Positions 51,399 to 58,094 of a stretch of 64,000 nt of DNA are shown here, piece by piece; position 1 is the stretch's first letter; each line of letters begins with the position of its first letter. The stretch is taken from positions 47,926 through 111,925 of IMG/VR virus record IMGVR_UViG_3300023237_000006. One strand, given 5' to 3'. The DNA is from a virus. Below the pieces are notes generated by a model. It ran no database searches and was not told the DNA's origin. It was given only the letters and a program-made list of their open reading frames with translations. The translations under genes were made by a program, and so were the position numbers.

Positions 51399-51435
51399 GT
51401 AGTGCATTGAGACTAAAATAAGCTCAATGCACTAC
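51399..51435 (+). terminator. Long hairpin after the RadA-like gene
   Basis: A 13-bp perfect stem GTAGTGCATTGAG / CTCAATGCACTAC with an 11-nt loop, followed by only a short T stretch. Probably a terminator or RNA-stabilising hairpin ending the RadA-like transcript. Confidence 0.6.
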
Positions 51436-51462
51436 TTTACAAATATTAAAATTAAACCCCCC

Positions 51463-51723
51463 ATGATAAAACAACTTAAGACTGGTAACACTGGATATAC
51501 TCAACAGACTCGCCGGGATAAATTAAAAGCTAGCGTGTTATTAGCGCCTTGCGCCGGCGGTAATAATATTATGTATACTCACATTACCCCGCTTAGAAAT
51601 ATATGCAGCTTTGCTAATGAGGCCGCAGATTTATATAGAAACAAAGTAAACAATAAATGCGCTATATACCTTGCACTGATAAGATATATGACAGAAAATG
51701 ACATTAATACATTAAAGTTATAA
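51463..51723 (+). CDS. Small hypothetical protein (86 aa), first of a small-gene array
   Basis: 86 residues from the ATG at 51463 (MIKQLKTGNTGYTQQTRR). An earlier in-frame ATG (51427) lies inside the right arm of the hairpin and is less likely. Basic, with a mixed fold. Together with the following frames to 53.2 kb it forms a dense array of small proteins of unknown function. Confidence 0.5.
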   Translation: MIKQLKTGNTGYTQQTRRDKLKASVLLAPCAGGNNIMYTHITPLRNICSFANEAADLYRNKVNNKCAIYLALIRYMTENDINTLKL

Positions 51724-51755
51724 AATCAACATATAACCGACGAAGAGAGGAATTA

Positions 51756-51962
51756 ATAAATAGTATATCAGAAATTCCAGGTTCTGCTGATGTGAGGCAT
51801 CGAGTCGCCCCGTTATATTCTTTATGTAAATACCCGTCGGATATAGAAGAGCCTGGATATATCTGGGATCTATATAGCGAGAAGCAAGGTAACAGATTCA
51901 CTTTAAGAGCTATATTGACAAATTTTATGCACAGTTCTACAAAAAATATAGCAAATTTATAA
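51756..51962 (+). CDS. Small protein without a standard start (68 aa, ATA?)
   Basis: An open frame continues from the end of the preceding gene to a TAA at 51960-51962. A good ribosome-binding site, AGAGAGG (51744-51750), lies 5 nt before an ATA codon at 51756; the only usual start is a GTG at 51792 without a clear site. The ATA start would give a 68-residue product ending LTNFMHSSTKNIANL. The 3' end resembles that of the next gene (shared attgacaaatt and aaatttata-rCGTGATG), so these are likely duplicated modules. Confidence 0.4.
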   Translation: MNSISEIPGSADVRHRVAPLYSLCKYPSDIEEPGYIWDLYSEKQGNRFTLRAILTNFMHSSTKNIANL

Positions 51963-51967
51963 GCGTG

Positions 51968-52189
51968 ATGAAATGTGATCAAAGCAAACAATTAAAGGAG
52001 AGGTTAATAGACTCCCCACATAGTGAAGTGATTGACGATCTCTACCTCTCATTATTTACTGCTGTAACGGATGAATTGCCTGGCTTAATAAGCTGGTATA
52101 TAAATCGTGCGCATCTCGCACATCGCGAGCTGCAAAAGAACAGAGGTATGTTAAGAGATAAATTGACAAATTATATATTAAATTTATAG
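51968..52189 (+). CDS. Small hypothetical protein (73 aa)
   Basis: 73 residues from ATG 51968 (in GTGATG; GTG at 51965 is also in frame). Contains DDLYLSLFTAVTDELPGLISWY and ends LRDKLTNYILNL, similar in its last residues to the preceding frame. Function unknown; part of the small-gene array. Confidence 0.55.
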   Translation: MKCDQSKQLKERLIDSPHSEVIDDLYLSLFTAVTDELPGLISWYINRAHLAHRELQKNRGMLRDKLTNYILNL

Positions 52190-52194
52190 ACGTG

Positions 52195-52431
52195 ATGAAT
52201 TATTTTAGATACAAACTAAGATGTCGAGTAGTACAATCTTACACCGATTCTTGGAGTACTACTTGCAGGTTAAATGACACATGCAAATACCCCAATAAAG
52301 CGATTTGGCATATATTTAGGCAAAAGCAAGGCGGGTATACCCCTCGAGCTACTAGATTTTTTAACCCTTTAGCGGTAGCATATTTTAAACAATGTAGCAA
52401 GGGTCGCAAAAAAATCAACTCCAGCAAATAA
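52195..52431 (+). CDS. Small basic protein (78 aa)
   Basis: 78 residues from ATG 52195 (again in GTGATG). Very basic C-terminus (CSKGRKKINSSK) with Cys and Trp residues; YPNKAIWHIFRQKQGG in the middle. The junction with the preceding gene (aaatttata, then rCGTGATGAA) is the same as the previous junction, which supports a modular duplication. Confidence 0.55.
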   Translation: MNYFRYKLRCRVVQSYTDSWSTTCRLNDTCKYPNKAIWHIFRQKQGGYTPRATRFFNPLAVAYFKQCSKGRKKINSSK

Positions 52432-52688
52432 TAGAACTCAAATATAACATATCATCTATCTCGCCGGCAGGTCAAAAGGTACTCTCGCTGAGGAAGCAAA
52501 TACAAGAATCGGTCTCCTATGGTCTCTATTATCGAATTGCTAGTACTGGACTACCCGCACTGAAGAATGACTGTCAGCCTTTATTTAAAATGATCTTTAA
52601 AGTATATAGAGATAAGCAAGCCTCGAGCGTAAATTTATACCCATCGGTGTCAGAGTACCTGATGGACAGATATCATCAGATATGTTAG
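52431..52688 (+). CDS. Small protein without a standard start (85 aa, ATA?)
   Basis: The frame is open from a TAG at 52395 to the stop at 52686-52688 and reads like coding (IELKYNISSISPAGQKVLSL; ends LMDRYHQIC), but no ATG, GTG or TTG exists in its first 70 codons. An ATA at 52431 overlaps the upstream stop (TAATA), where an ATG would be expected for the common TAATG coupling. Either ATA is used, the start was mutated, or there is a sequence error. Confidence 0.35.
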   Translation: MELKYNISSISPAGQKVLSLRKQIQESVSYGLYYRIASTGLPALKNDCQPLFKMIFKVYRDKQASSVNLYPSVSEYLMDRYHQIC

Positions 52689-52710
52689 ACTCCCAATCGC
52701 ACAGATAGTA

Positions 52711-52950
52711 ATGACTTTAATTTTCAACAAAATTTACAACAAAAATAAAAACTACAGTATTTCAACATGCGTTGATCCTTATTTATGTGATCCGTCAGCC
52801 GATCCACTCTCTACAGCATATGGCAAACAACAAACCCGAAGTTTAATAGATATAACTAATTTAATGATGGGAAGACGATCTATTTCGGGTTCTAATACTG
52901 GCCCTACACATTTAGTCAAGGCAGAATTGCATAATTATTTCAATGAGTAA
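52711..52950 (+). CDS. Small hypothetical protein (79 aa)
   Basis: 79 residues (MTLIFNKIYNKNKNYSISTC...), with CVDPYLCDPSADPL near the middle. No known domain. It overlaps the following gene by 8 nt. Confidence 0.5.
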   Translation: MTLIFNKIYNKNKNYSISTCVDPYLCDPSADPLSTAYGKQQTRSLIDITNLMMGRRSISGSNTGPTHLVKAELHNYFNE

Positions 52951-53170
52951 AAATAATATACCCATTATCGCGAGACTATCAGTCTGGAGCGGCGGTGCAA
53001 CTAAATTTCACGATTTAATGAATCAGGAGATGAGTAGTATTAACTCCCTATTATCTCTTAGCCCTACAAGGCCATTATTCCGTATATACAACGAGCGGCT
53101 ACAAAGGAATACCCGTACCGTTCGTAGTATTCGATTTCATATGTACACATTTTTCAATGACAATAAATAA
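52943..53170 (+). CDS. Small hypothetical protein (75 aa)
   Basis: 75 residues, basic C-terminal half (NERLQRNTRTVRSIRFHMY). No recognised domain; part of the small-gene array and coupled to the preceding gene. Confidence 0.5.
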   Translation: MSKNNIPIIARLSVWSGGATKFHDLMNQEMSSINSLLSLSPTRPLFRIYNERLQRNTRTVRSIRFHMYTFFNDNK

Positions 53171-53185
53171 CCAGCAACCAATTAT

Positions 53186-53659
53186 ATGCAAATAACACTA
53201 TCTCCGAGTAAACAGGATCGTAAAATATTTAATAACGTGTACGATCGTGAAGTAGATTGGCGATTATTATCTTATTGCATGACGTTAGTATACAATTGGT
53301 CTATCCCTAATAGACAAGCCGTTAGTAATATTATAAGAGTAAAGGCATTTGAATCTGATACAGATGAGAATACCGATCTCGTTGGGTACTTCTATTTCGG
53401 TAAAACAATTTATATCAATGTTGATAATTGCCCTACCTATAAACTTTTCGTTGAGACGATCTTCCACGAGTTCTGTCATTGGTATCAGTATTGGATTATC
53501 GGTAGATCTCATATACATATGGTATCAGAAAGACCTGTTGATAAGTGGAACGTAAAGCAATGTGAAGGAGAAGCAGAAAACTGGGAAAAAATTGGACTAA
53601 AGGCGATCCGTATATATAATGAGTTAGAGGAGTGCAAAAAACTCGCCCAAAGTAAATAA
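53186..53659 (+). CDS. HExxH metallopeptidase-like protein (157 aa)
   Basis: 157 residues. TIFHEFCHWYQYW has HExxH (94-98), followed by CEGEAENWEKIG, which supplies the downstream Glu, an arrangement close to the gluzincin/ImmA-like minimal zinc peptidases. Substrate unknown. Second of three HExxH proteins in the window. Confidence 0.65.
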   Translation: MQITLSPSKQDRKIFNNVYDREVDWRLLSYCMTLVYNWSIPNRQAVSNIIRVKAFESDTDENTDLVGYFYFGKTIYINVDNCPTYKLFVETIFHEFCHWYQYWIIGRSHIHMVSERPVDKWNVKQCEGEAENWEKIGLKAIRIYNELEECKKLAQSK

Positions 53660-53660
53660 A

Positions 53661-53792
53661 ATGAGTGCTGGAAAAGGAGATAGGTATAGATCTGTGAATA
53701 TTGATAAATATAACGCGACCTACGATAGAATAGTAGCTATTAAGAAATTAAAAGCTAAGGCATTGGAGGCTGATAAGCGTAAAGAAAAATGA
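53661..53792 (+). CDS. Small basic protein (43 aa)
   Basis: 43 residues (MSAGKGDRYRSVNIDKYNAT...) ending KALEADKRKEK. Basic, helical. It starts 1 nt after the metallopeptidase stop, and its stop overlaps the next ATG (ATGA), which supports it as real. Confidence 0.55.
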   Translation: MSAGKGDRYRSVNIDKYNATYDRIVAIKKLKAKALEADKRKEK

Positions 53793-54181
53793 TAAGTGAT
53801 ACAAAAAACCGGGACCCTAACGCATGTACTAGTAATACTACATATAAGCATCTGCAAAAACGAGCCGAGGAATTAGGACAGATTGATACAATATTCTCAA
53901 TATTTGAAATACCTGAGGGAGGAACACAAGGGGACGCTGAGTGGCATATTAAAGCACCTAAACTTACTAGAACAATTCCAATTAGAAGGGGTAAGTGGAT
54001 ACTCAAATTAGCCAGCCTTAAGCCTGGAAATCATTTAGACGATTACGAAATGGTGTATAGCCCTAAGTGGCCAGATATATTTAAATATTTTGAGCGTGTG
54101 AATAATGGCCATCATATATACCTTGAGTATCTATATATTGATGAGGCTCAACGGACTATAACCATTACTACTGGATCATAG
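53789..54181 (+). CDS. Hypothetical protein (130 aa)
   Basis: 130 residues. Helical start, then a beta-rich part (KWILKLASLKPGNHLDDYEMVY, HHIYLEYLYIDEAQRTITIT). No family recognised. Last gene before a new promoter at 54.2 kb. Confidence 0.6.
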   Translation: MISDTKNRDPNACTSNTTYKHLQKRAEELGQIDTIFSIFEIPEGGTQGDAEWHIKAPKLTRTIPIRRGKWILKLASLKPGNHLDDYEMVYSPKWPDIFKYFERVNNGHHIYLEYLYIDEAQRTITITTGS

Positions 54182-54198
54182 TAACCTCATAATTAAAT

Positions 54199-54214
54199 GG
54201 AACTAGGGTATAAT
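54199..54214 (+). promoter_or_regulatory. GGAAC-N5-TATAAT promoter
   Basis: GGAAC, TAGGG, TATAAT, TATATA, then the ATG at 54221; it fixes that start. Confidence 0.75.
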
Positions 54215-54220
54215 TATATA

Positions 54221-54466
54221 ATGAAGCTTACATCGCCTAGAATTGTAGAAGATTTAATTTCCCCTTCGCTGCTTAGTTCCGAACTAATGGAGCTGCTCAA
54301 GGAGGCATATGTCTTTATGGGGGCAGATCATAAAGCTACCCGACCTTGGGGTAAAAATCTAGAGAGATGGACCGCAGCGGTAGAAACATGCACCGGTTGG
54401 AATTACTTCGAAGAATCTGAGAGAATGCAAGAAAATTTTAAACAAACAAACAAAACCAATACATAA
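54221..54466 (+). CDS. Hypothetical protein (81 aa)
   Basis: 81 residues from ATG 54221 (MKLTSPRIVEDLISPSLLSS). An earlier ATG at 54197 lies inside the promoter and is rejected. Helical, ends polar (QTNKTNT). Stop and next start are 2 nt apart. Confidence 0.6.
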   Translation: MKLTSPRIVEDLISPSLLSSELMELLKEAYVFMGADHKATRPWGKNLERWTAAVETCTGWNYFEESERMQENFKQTNKTNT

Positions 54467-54468
54467 AT

Positions 54469-54762
54469 ATGTCAGACCTACAACTACCCTCCCTCCCCGA
54501 ACCTAGTAATCAATCGCGAATTGACTGTATTATAGCAGAGATGCAGTCAGTAATAGAATATACCGACAGTATCGTTACAGATCTTACATATAAACTTGCC
54601 CCTGTATTAGCCGAGATACCTGCGCAAAATCCAGAGACTGCTAGTAATACTGAGGTAGGAACGGATGCAGCGCCTCTTACTCTATCTATTTTGCACCAAA
54701 TAGAATATTTACGGCAAATTAACAGCAGAATGATATCTTTGCTGGATCGGTGCGAACTTTAA
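54469..54762 (+). CDS. Hypothetical protein (97 aa)
   Basis: 97 residues (MSDLQLPSLPEPSNQSRIDC...), with a long amphipathic helix pair: IIAEMQSVIEYTDSIVTDLTYKL and SILHQIEYLRQINSRMISLL, separated by a polar loop. Likely an oligomeric helical protein of unknown function; similar small two-helix proteins are common in large phages. Confidence 0.6.
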   Translation: MSDLQLPSLPEPSNQSRIDCIIAEMQSVIEYTDSIVTDLTYKLAPVLAEIPAQNPETASNTEVGTDAAPLTLSILHQIEYLRQINSRMISLLDRCEL

Positions 54763-54772
54763 TAGATAATAA

Positions 54773-54997
54773 ATGCCCAGTATTTCCGCAACCAAAAAAG
54801 ATGATGATCAGCCGGACACTATTTTAGAAGAGTGTACAGCTGATGTTGATGAGCTAATAAACCACTTCGGGGGTCTGGGCTCGGGAACCGTCGGGGACGC
54901 CATACTGCAATATATGGGTAGTTCCGACTGTTCCCCTAGTACGAGAACAAGAATTCGAAATTTTTTCCATTACCAACCTTTAGGAACTTCTTTATAA
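54773..54997 (+). CDS. Small hypothetical protein (74 aa)
   Basis: 74 residues, acidic N-terminus and a segment VDELINHFGGLGSGTVGDAI. Its last codons overlap the promoter of the TilS-like gene (GGAAC at 54983). Function unknown. Confidence 0.55.
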   Translation: MPSISATKKDDDQPDTILEECTADVDELINHFGGLGSGTVGDAILQYMGSSDCSPSTRTRIRNFFHYQPLGTSL

Positions 54998-54998
54998 T
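54983..54998 (+). promoter_or_regulatory. GGAAC-N5-TATAAT promoter
   Basis: GGAAC, TTCTT, TATAAT, TAATAT, then an ATG at 55005 that opens a 5-codon frame (MRNDD) overlapping the TilS-like start at 55015. The real start has GAGGA 5 nt upstream. Confidence 0.7.
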
Positions 54999-55014
54999 TA
55001 ATATATGAGGAACG

Positions 55015-55707
55015 ATGATTAGGTTTAATAAAAACAATATTGAAACACCCAAATGGGCAACGCTTAATGTTGCAGTGTCAATGGGTAAAGATAGCGTCGC
55101 TCTATCTCATTTTTTATGCTCTGGGTATAGAAAGTTAAAACTCATTCATGTAAATCACGGTACCCCATACAGTCAAGAGGCAGAGACGGCCTTCATTGAA
55201 TATGTACACTATTTAAATACAGAACGTCGATGGCGGCGGGAGGCTGGAGAAGAGGTGACTCTTATTGAGTATGCAGTAATGAGATATTCTAATAAGGTCA
55301 AGCTTAAATCTGAATCAGATTTTAGAAATGTTAGATATAAGCTATTTAGTACAGCTCTCGAAGACACGAGAGATGAAGAGATTGTAGTATGTCACCACCT
55401 AGATGATTGTGTAGAGTCCTATCTAATGAATTGTCTTAATGGCCATGCAGACTTCATGCCTATCCCTACAAGAACTAATCGAGGTAATTATACAGTAATT
55501 AGACCTTTTGTAGCAGATACTGAAAGGTCAGATATTAATAATTATGTTAGAGATAAATGCTTAAACGATCATATCGTAGAAGACCCATCTAATGAGGATA
55601 TTACTATTCGTAGAAACTGGCTACGCCGTGTTATCATCCCACAAATTCGACAGCAATATCCGGGAATTAATACAATTGTACGGAAAAAATTAAAGGTAGC
55701 AAACTAG
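55015..55707 (+). CDS. tilS: tRNA(Ile)-lysidine synthase, TilS-like
   Basis: 230 residues. PP-loop SMGKDS (22-27), LIHVNHG (43-49), VVCHHLDD (124-131), then the TilS-specific EDPSN (189-193) and RRNWLRRVIIPQI (199-211). TilS attaches lysine to C34 of tRNA-Ile(CAU), changing its reading from AUG to AUA. Only the catalytic N-terminal domain is present (E. coli TilS is about 430 residues), as in some short bacterial TilS. AUA is common in this AT-rich genome, so the enzyme may support its decoding. GAGGA ribosome-binding site 5 nt upstream. Confidence 0.88.
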   Translation: MIRFNKNNIETPKWATLNVAVSMGKDSVALSHFLCSGYRKLKLIHVNHGTPYSQEAETAFIEYVHYLNTERRWRREAGEEVTLIEYAVMRYSNKVKLKSESDFRNVRYKLFSTALEDTRDEEIVVCHHLDDCVESYLMNCLNGHADFMPIPTRTNRGNYTVIRPFVADTERSDINNYVRDKCLNDHIVEDPSNEDITIRRNWLRRVIIPQIRQQYPGINTIVRKKLKVAN

Positions 55708-55716
55708 ATTTAATAA

Positions 55717-56397
55717 ATGAAGCTCATCGAACCGCAAGACGCTCCTATAGGAGCGACCGTATTATTTTATTGTGACATAATTAAGCGATCAATAATGACT
55801 TTTGATAGGTATTTTATACATTATGTGCTACTATATCAAAGGCAAATTAATCGTCGCCGGCAACGATCTATTATTATGCTGGATTATAGAGCTGCATATT
55901 ATTGGTGCTGGCATAACCTCAGGCTATTATTATGGCAGCTGCAGGAGAGCTTTGCAGAGCTAAGAGATCGAACCCTATTTTATTTCCGTTTGAATAAGCT
56001 ACCTAAAGTGCTACAGGTAACTCTCGATAGCCACATTCAGCATCTGTTATTTGATAATAAAATTAACGCGACCATTATATATAACCCAGACGATGCCTGG
56101 GCTCAGCGAACTCTTCGACGAATTGCTATATGCCCTATTGTAGATGCAGAGACATATTTTACTGCGCTACACGAGATAGCTCACGTAGTAGATGGTCCGT
56201 CTTGGTACTCGCGGTTTGTAGAGAGGGAGTGTCATGCGTGGAATTGGGCGATTGATCGCAGTCTTATAGAGATTGATACATCTGTTAGTCGAGTTATAAT
56301 AAAATCTATTATGGGGTATGTAGTATACTCATTAAAAGACGCAAGAACAAATTTTGATAAAACTATAATAACTAAATTACTCAAGCGTATTGAATGA
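55717..56397 (+). CDS. HExxH metallopeptidase-like protein (226 aa)
   Basis: 226 residues. ALHEIAHVVDG has HExxH (152-156) and FVERECHAW supplies a downstream Glu, the layout of ImmA/IrrE-like and minigluzincin peptidases. The N-terminal 95 residues are hydrophobic/aromatic and basic, possibly membrane-associated (YDRYFIHYVLLYQRQINRRR region). Starts 9 nt after tilS. Third HExxH protein in the window; substrate unknown. Confidence 0.6.
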   Translation: MKLIEPQDAPIGATVLFYCDIIKRSIMTFDRYFIHYVLLYQRQINRRRQRSIIMLDYRAAYYWCWHNLRLLLWQLQESFAELRDRTLFYFRLNKLPKVLQVTLDSHIQHLLFDNKINATIIYNPDDAWAQRTLRRIAICPIVDAETYFTALHEIAHVVDGPSWYSRFVERECHAWNWAIDRSLIEIDTSVSRVIIKSIMGYVVYSLKDARTNFDKTIITKLLKRIE

Positions 56398-56660
56398 TAA
56401 ATAAATCACCACCAAAGAAGAAAAAAATAAAACTAAGCCACGGTGAGGGTACATTAAAGCTCCGGCAGAATGTAATTAGTACATCCAAAAATAATATTTT
56501 AAAGGAATGCCCCTTTTGCCGTGGCACTGCCGTAGCGTACGAAACTCCTTGGGGGGCGGGTGTTAGTTGTAAATCTTGCAATGCAGATGGCCCTAATGCG
56601 CCAGCTCCAGCTACCGGATCAATAAATGCTGTAATAAAATTATGGAACAAACGACATTAA
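56394..56660 (+). CDS. Lar-like zinc-finger protein (restriction-alleviation family)
   Basis: 88 residues. After a lysine-rich N-terminus comes LKECPFCRGTAVAYETPWG...GVSCKSCNADGP...AVIKLWNKR, with two CxxC groups and the terminal WNxR, the pattern of Lar-family proteins. Rac-prophage Lar alleviates EcoKI restriction; other members are untested. Starts by ATGA overlap with the metallopeptidase gene. Confidence 0.65.
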   Translation: MINKSPPKKKKIKLSHGEGTLKLRQNVISTSKNNILKECPFCRGTAVAYETPWGAGVSCKSCNADGPNAPAPATGSINAVIKLWNKRH

Positions 56661-56794
56661 CTTCAATATCAGTAAATATTATAGCATACGCTGCTATGAT
56701 ATACTGCCTACCTCTAACGTATGTACTATGCTTCCTCGCTGTAGATGTATTAGCTGTATCATCGTTGATATTTATGATCAGTAAATATATATGA
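56642..56794 (+). CDS. Small membrane protein (50 aa)
   Basis: 50 residues beginning MEQTTLTSISVNIIAYAAMI. Almost wholly hydrophobic, one or two membrane segments (TYVLCFLAVDVLAVSSLIFM). It overlaps the Lar-like gene by 19 nt in another frame and the next small frame by ATGA. Could be a membrane toxin/holin-like peptide; not established. Confidence 0.5.
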   Translation: MEQTTLTSISVNIIAYAAMIYCLPLTYVLCFLAVDVLAVSSLIFMISKYI

Positions 56795-56886
56795 TTGGTT
56801 TACTATATGTATTTATACAAGCATTTATAAAGGGGATACGGTCAGGTATGAAAGATCATACTCCCAAGGATGATAATGAATCTTAA
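56791..56886 (+). CDS. Small peptide (31 aa)
   Basis: 31 residues (MIGLLYVFIQAFIKGIRSGM...), hydrophobic start and polar end. It begins by ATGA overlap with the preceding membrane protein, which supports it, but it is very short. Confidence 0.35.
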   Translation: MIGLLYVFIQAFIKGIRSGMKDHTPKDDNES

Positions 56887-56909
56887 ACTTGCAGAACCTA
56901 CGAATAAAT

Positions 56910-56925
56910 GGAACTTCTGTACAAT
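56910..56925 (+). promoter_or_regulatory. GGAAC-N5-TACAAT promoter
   Basis: GGAAC, TTCTG, TACAAT, AATAGT, ATG at 56932: exactly 6 nt from the -10 hexamer to the start codon. Confidence 0.7.
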
Positions 56926-56931
56926 AATAGT

Positions 56932-57137
56932 ATGAATAAAAAAGTTACTAAAAAACCTAAATTGAAACTTACTGCCGCGGATGGTAATGCATTTGTTATT
57001 TTAGGTATTCGTCGAATACCGCCGCCAAACGAGTAAATTGGTCCGCTGAGCAAATTAAAACTTATAGAGAAGAAGCGGTGAACGGTAGTTATGATGAATT
57101 GCTACAATTGACTATGAAGAATTTTAATGTTTCATAA
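56932..57137 (+). pseudogene. Conserved small phage protein, -1 frameshift
   Basis: The first frame reads MNKKVTKKPKLKLTAADGNAFVILGI, the start of a common phage family ('DGNAF-I/L-G' then a helix), then goes off-frame and stops at 57034. The -1 frame, from 57012, gives SNTAAKRVNWSAEQIKTYRE...QLTMKNFNVS to a TAA at 57135, the expected second half. Adding one base (for example a T after ATT at 57007-57009) restores a protein of about 68 residues. A sequencing error, mutation or shift in translation are all possible. Confidence 0.65.
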
Positions 57138-57176
57138 TATTTACTGAAAACTATATGTGTCCAGATGTCATCATTG

Positions 57177-57184
57177 AATAAATA
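57177..57184 (+). promoter_or_regulatory. Late promoter (AATAAATA)
   Basis: Late box with 5-nt spacer TTGTA to the ATG at 57190. Confidence 0.7.
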
Positions 57185-57189
57185 TTGTA

Positions 57190-57363
57190 ATGCAGTATGA
57201 TGATAAAGATGATGATTTCAGTGAGTTTCATTACCCGGACTGGGCCATCATATCAGACCATTTTCTACTGCAGATGAACGCACTCGAGGCAGAAGGATAT
57301 ACCGCTCGAGATATAGTTAAAGGTATGTCTCAAGCACTCGCTGATGCTGCTATGGAGCTCTAA
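57190..57363 (+). CDS. Small hypothetical protein (57 aa)
   Basis: 57 residues (MQYDDKDDDFSEFHYPDWAII...; ends ALADAAMEL). Acidic N-terminus and a helical end. Late box 5 nt upstream, although its neighbours have GGAAC promoters. Confidence 0.6.
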   Translation: MQYDDKDDDFSEFHYPDWAIISDHFLLQMNALEAEGYTARDIVKGMSQALADAAMEL

Positions 57364-57378
57364 CTACTCCAAGAGAAT

Positions 57379-57394
57379 GGAACTAACATATAAT
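57379..57394 (+). promoter_or_regulatory. GGAAC-N5-TATAAT promoter
   Basis: GGAAC, TAACA, TATAAT, AATAGT; about 22 nt AT-rich leader to the ATG at 57423. Confidence 0.75.
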
Positions 57395-57422
57395 AATAGT
57401 ATATTAAAAGATTATATTTATT

Positions 57423-57626
57423 ATGAAAGAATTTAAGTTATCAGAAGAGCTCGAAGACGCTCTAATGTCTCGTGGGCATACTATTGAAGATATTAATAAT
57501 ATGGACGCTGGAGAAATGTTTGACGAATACTGCCATTGGAATGGGCTGTTGGGCTGGGGGCCGGCTCTTCGCCGCATTATGAGAGAAGCCAGTATGGCTT
57601 CAGAATCGCGATCGGTTTGCCCGTGA
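57423..57626 (+). CDS. Small hypothetical protein (67 aa)
   Basis: 67 residues (MKEFKLSEELEDALMSRGHT...). The helical segment DINNMDAGEMFDEYCHWNGLLGWG is a recognisable style of small phage protein but no function is known. Confidence 0.6.
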   Translation: MKEFKLSEELEDALMSRGHTIEDINNMDAGEMFDEYCHWNGLLGWGPALRRIMREASMASESRSVCP

Positions 57627-57650
57627 AACTTTCATTTTGTTATAATTATT

Positions 57651-58094
57651 ATGGAAAATATATATTGTTCTGATTGTTTATCTCAAACCATTTGCGAGCG
57701 ATTAGGGTGCAAGTATTGTGAGGATGGTAAAATTCTATCCCCCTCTGAAGAGATTGCCGTTGCTCAATGGTTTATTGGTGATGATACTGGAGTAAGCTCT
57801 AAATATATGGCTGCTATAGCGCTGCACGGTAAAGTTATTCTACCAACTCGACGACTAACAGAACCGCAAGACCATGGTGATTTTGGAAGATGTTTAAGAC
57901 TACTAAGTATAGTGCCATCTATCGCCCACTCATTTGAACTTTTGAAGACATGTTCCTCAGTTTGGGAGGTCTATATGGAACATTGGGATGATCTCTCTTA
58001 TTTATATAATAATGAAGATTTTGCGAAACTCGATACAAGACTGAAGATTTTGAGAGACGAAGCTAATATAAACTTCCCGACCCGAGAAAAATGA
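57651..58094 (+). CDS. Zinc-finger-like hypothetical protein (147 aa)
   Basis: 147 residues. N-terminal YCSDCLSQTICERLGCKYCEDG has five Cys as in a short zinc knuckle; the rest is helical and acidic. TATAAT lies 4 nt before the ATG, with only a weak upstream GAAAC match. ATGA overlap with the next gene. Confidence 0.6.
   Translation: MENIYCSDCLSQTICERLGCKYCEDGKILSPSEEIAVAQWFIGDDTGVSSKYMAAIALHGKVILPTRRLTEPQDHGDFGRCLRLLSIVPSIAHSFELLKTCSSVWEVYMEHWDDLSYLYNNEDFAKLDTRLKILRDEANINFPTREK

Noticed and set aside
51704-51991. 95-codon minus-strand frame
   Set aside because: It is opposite two plus-strand small genes with ribosome-binding sites and duplicated junctions; no promoter or partner gene on the minus strand here.
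53651-53658. Late box before the 43-residue gene at 53661
   Set aside because: TAAATA lies only 2 nt before the ATG and inside the end of the upstream coding sequence; it is probably chance.
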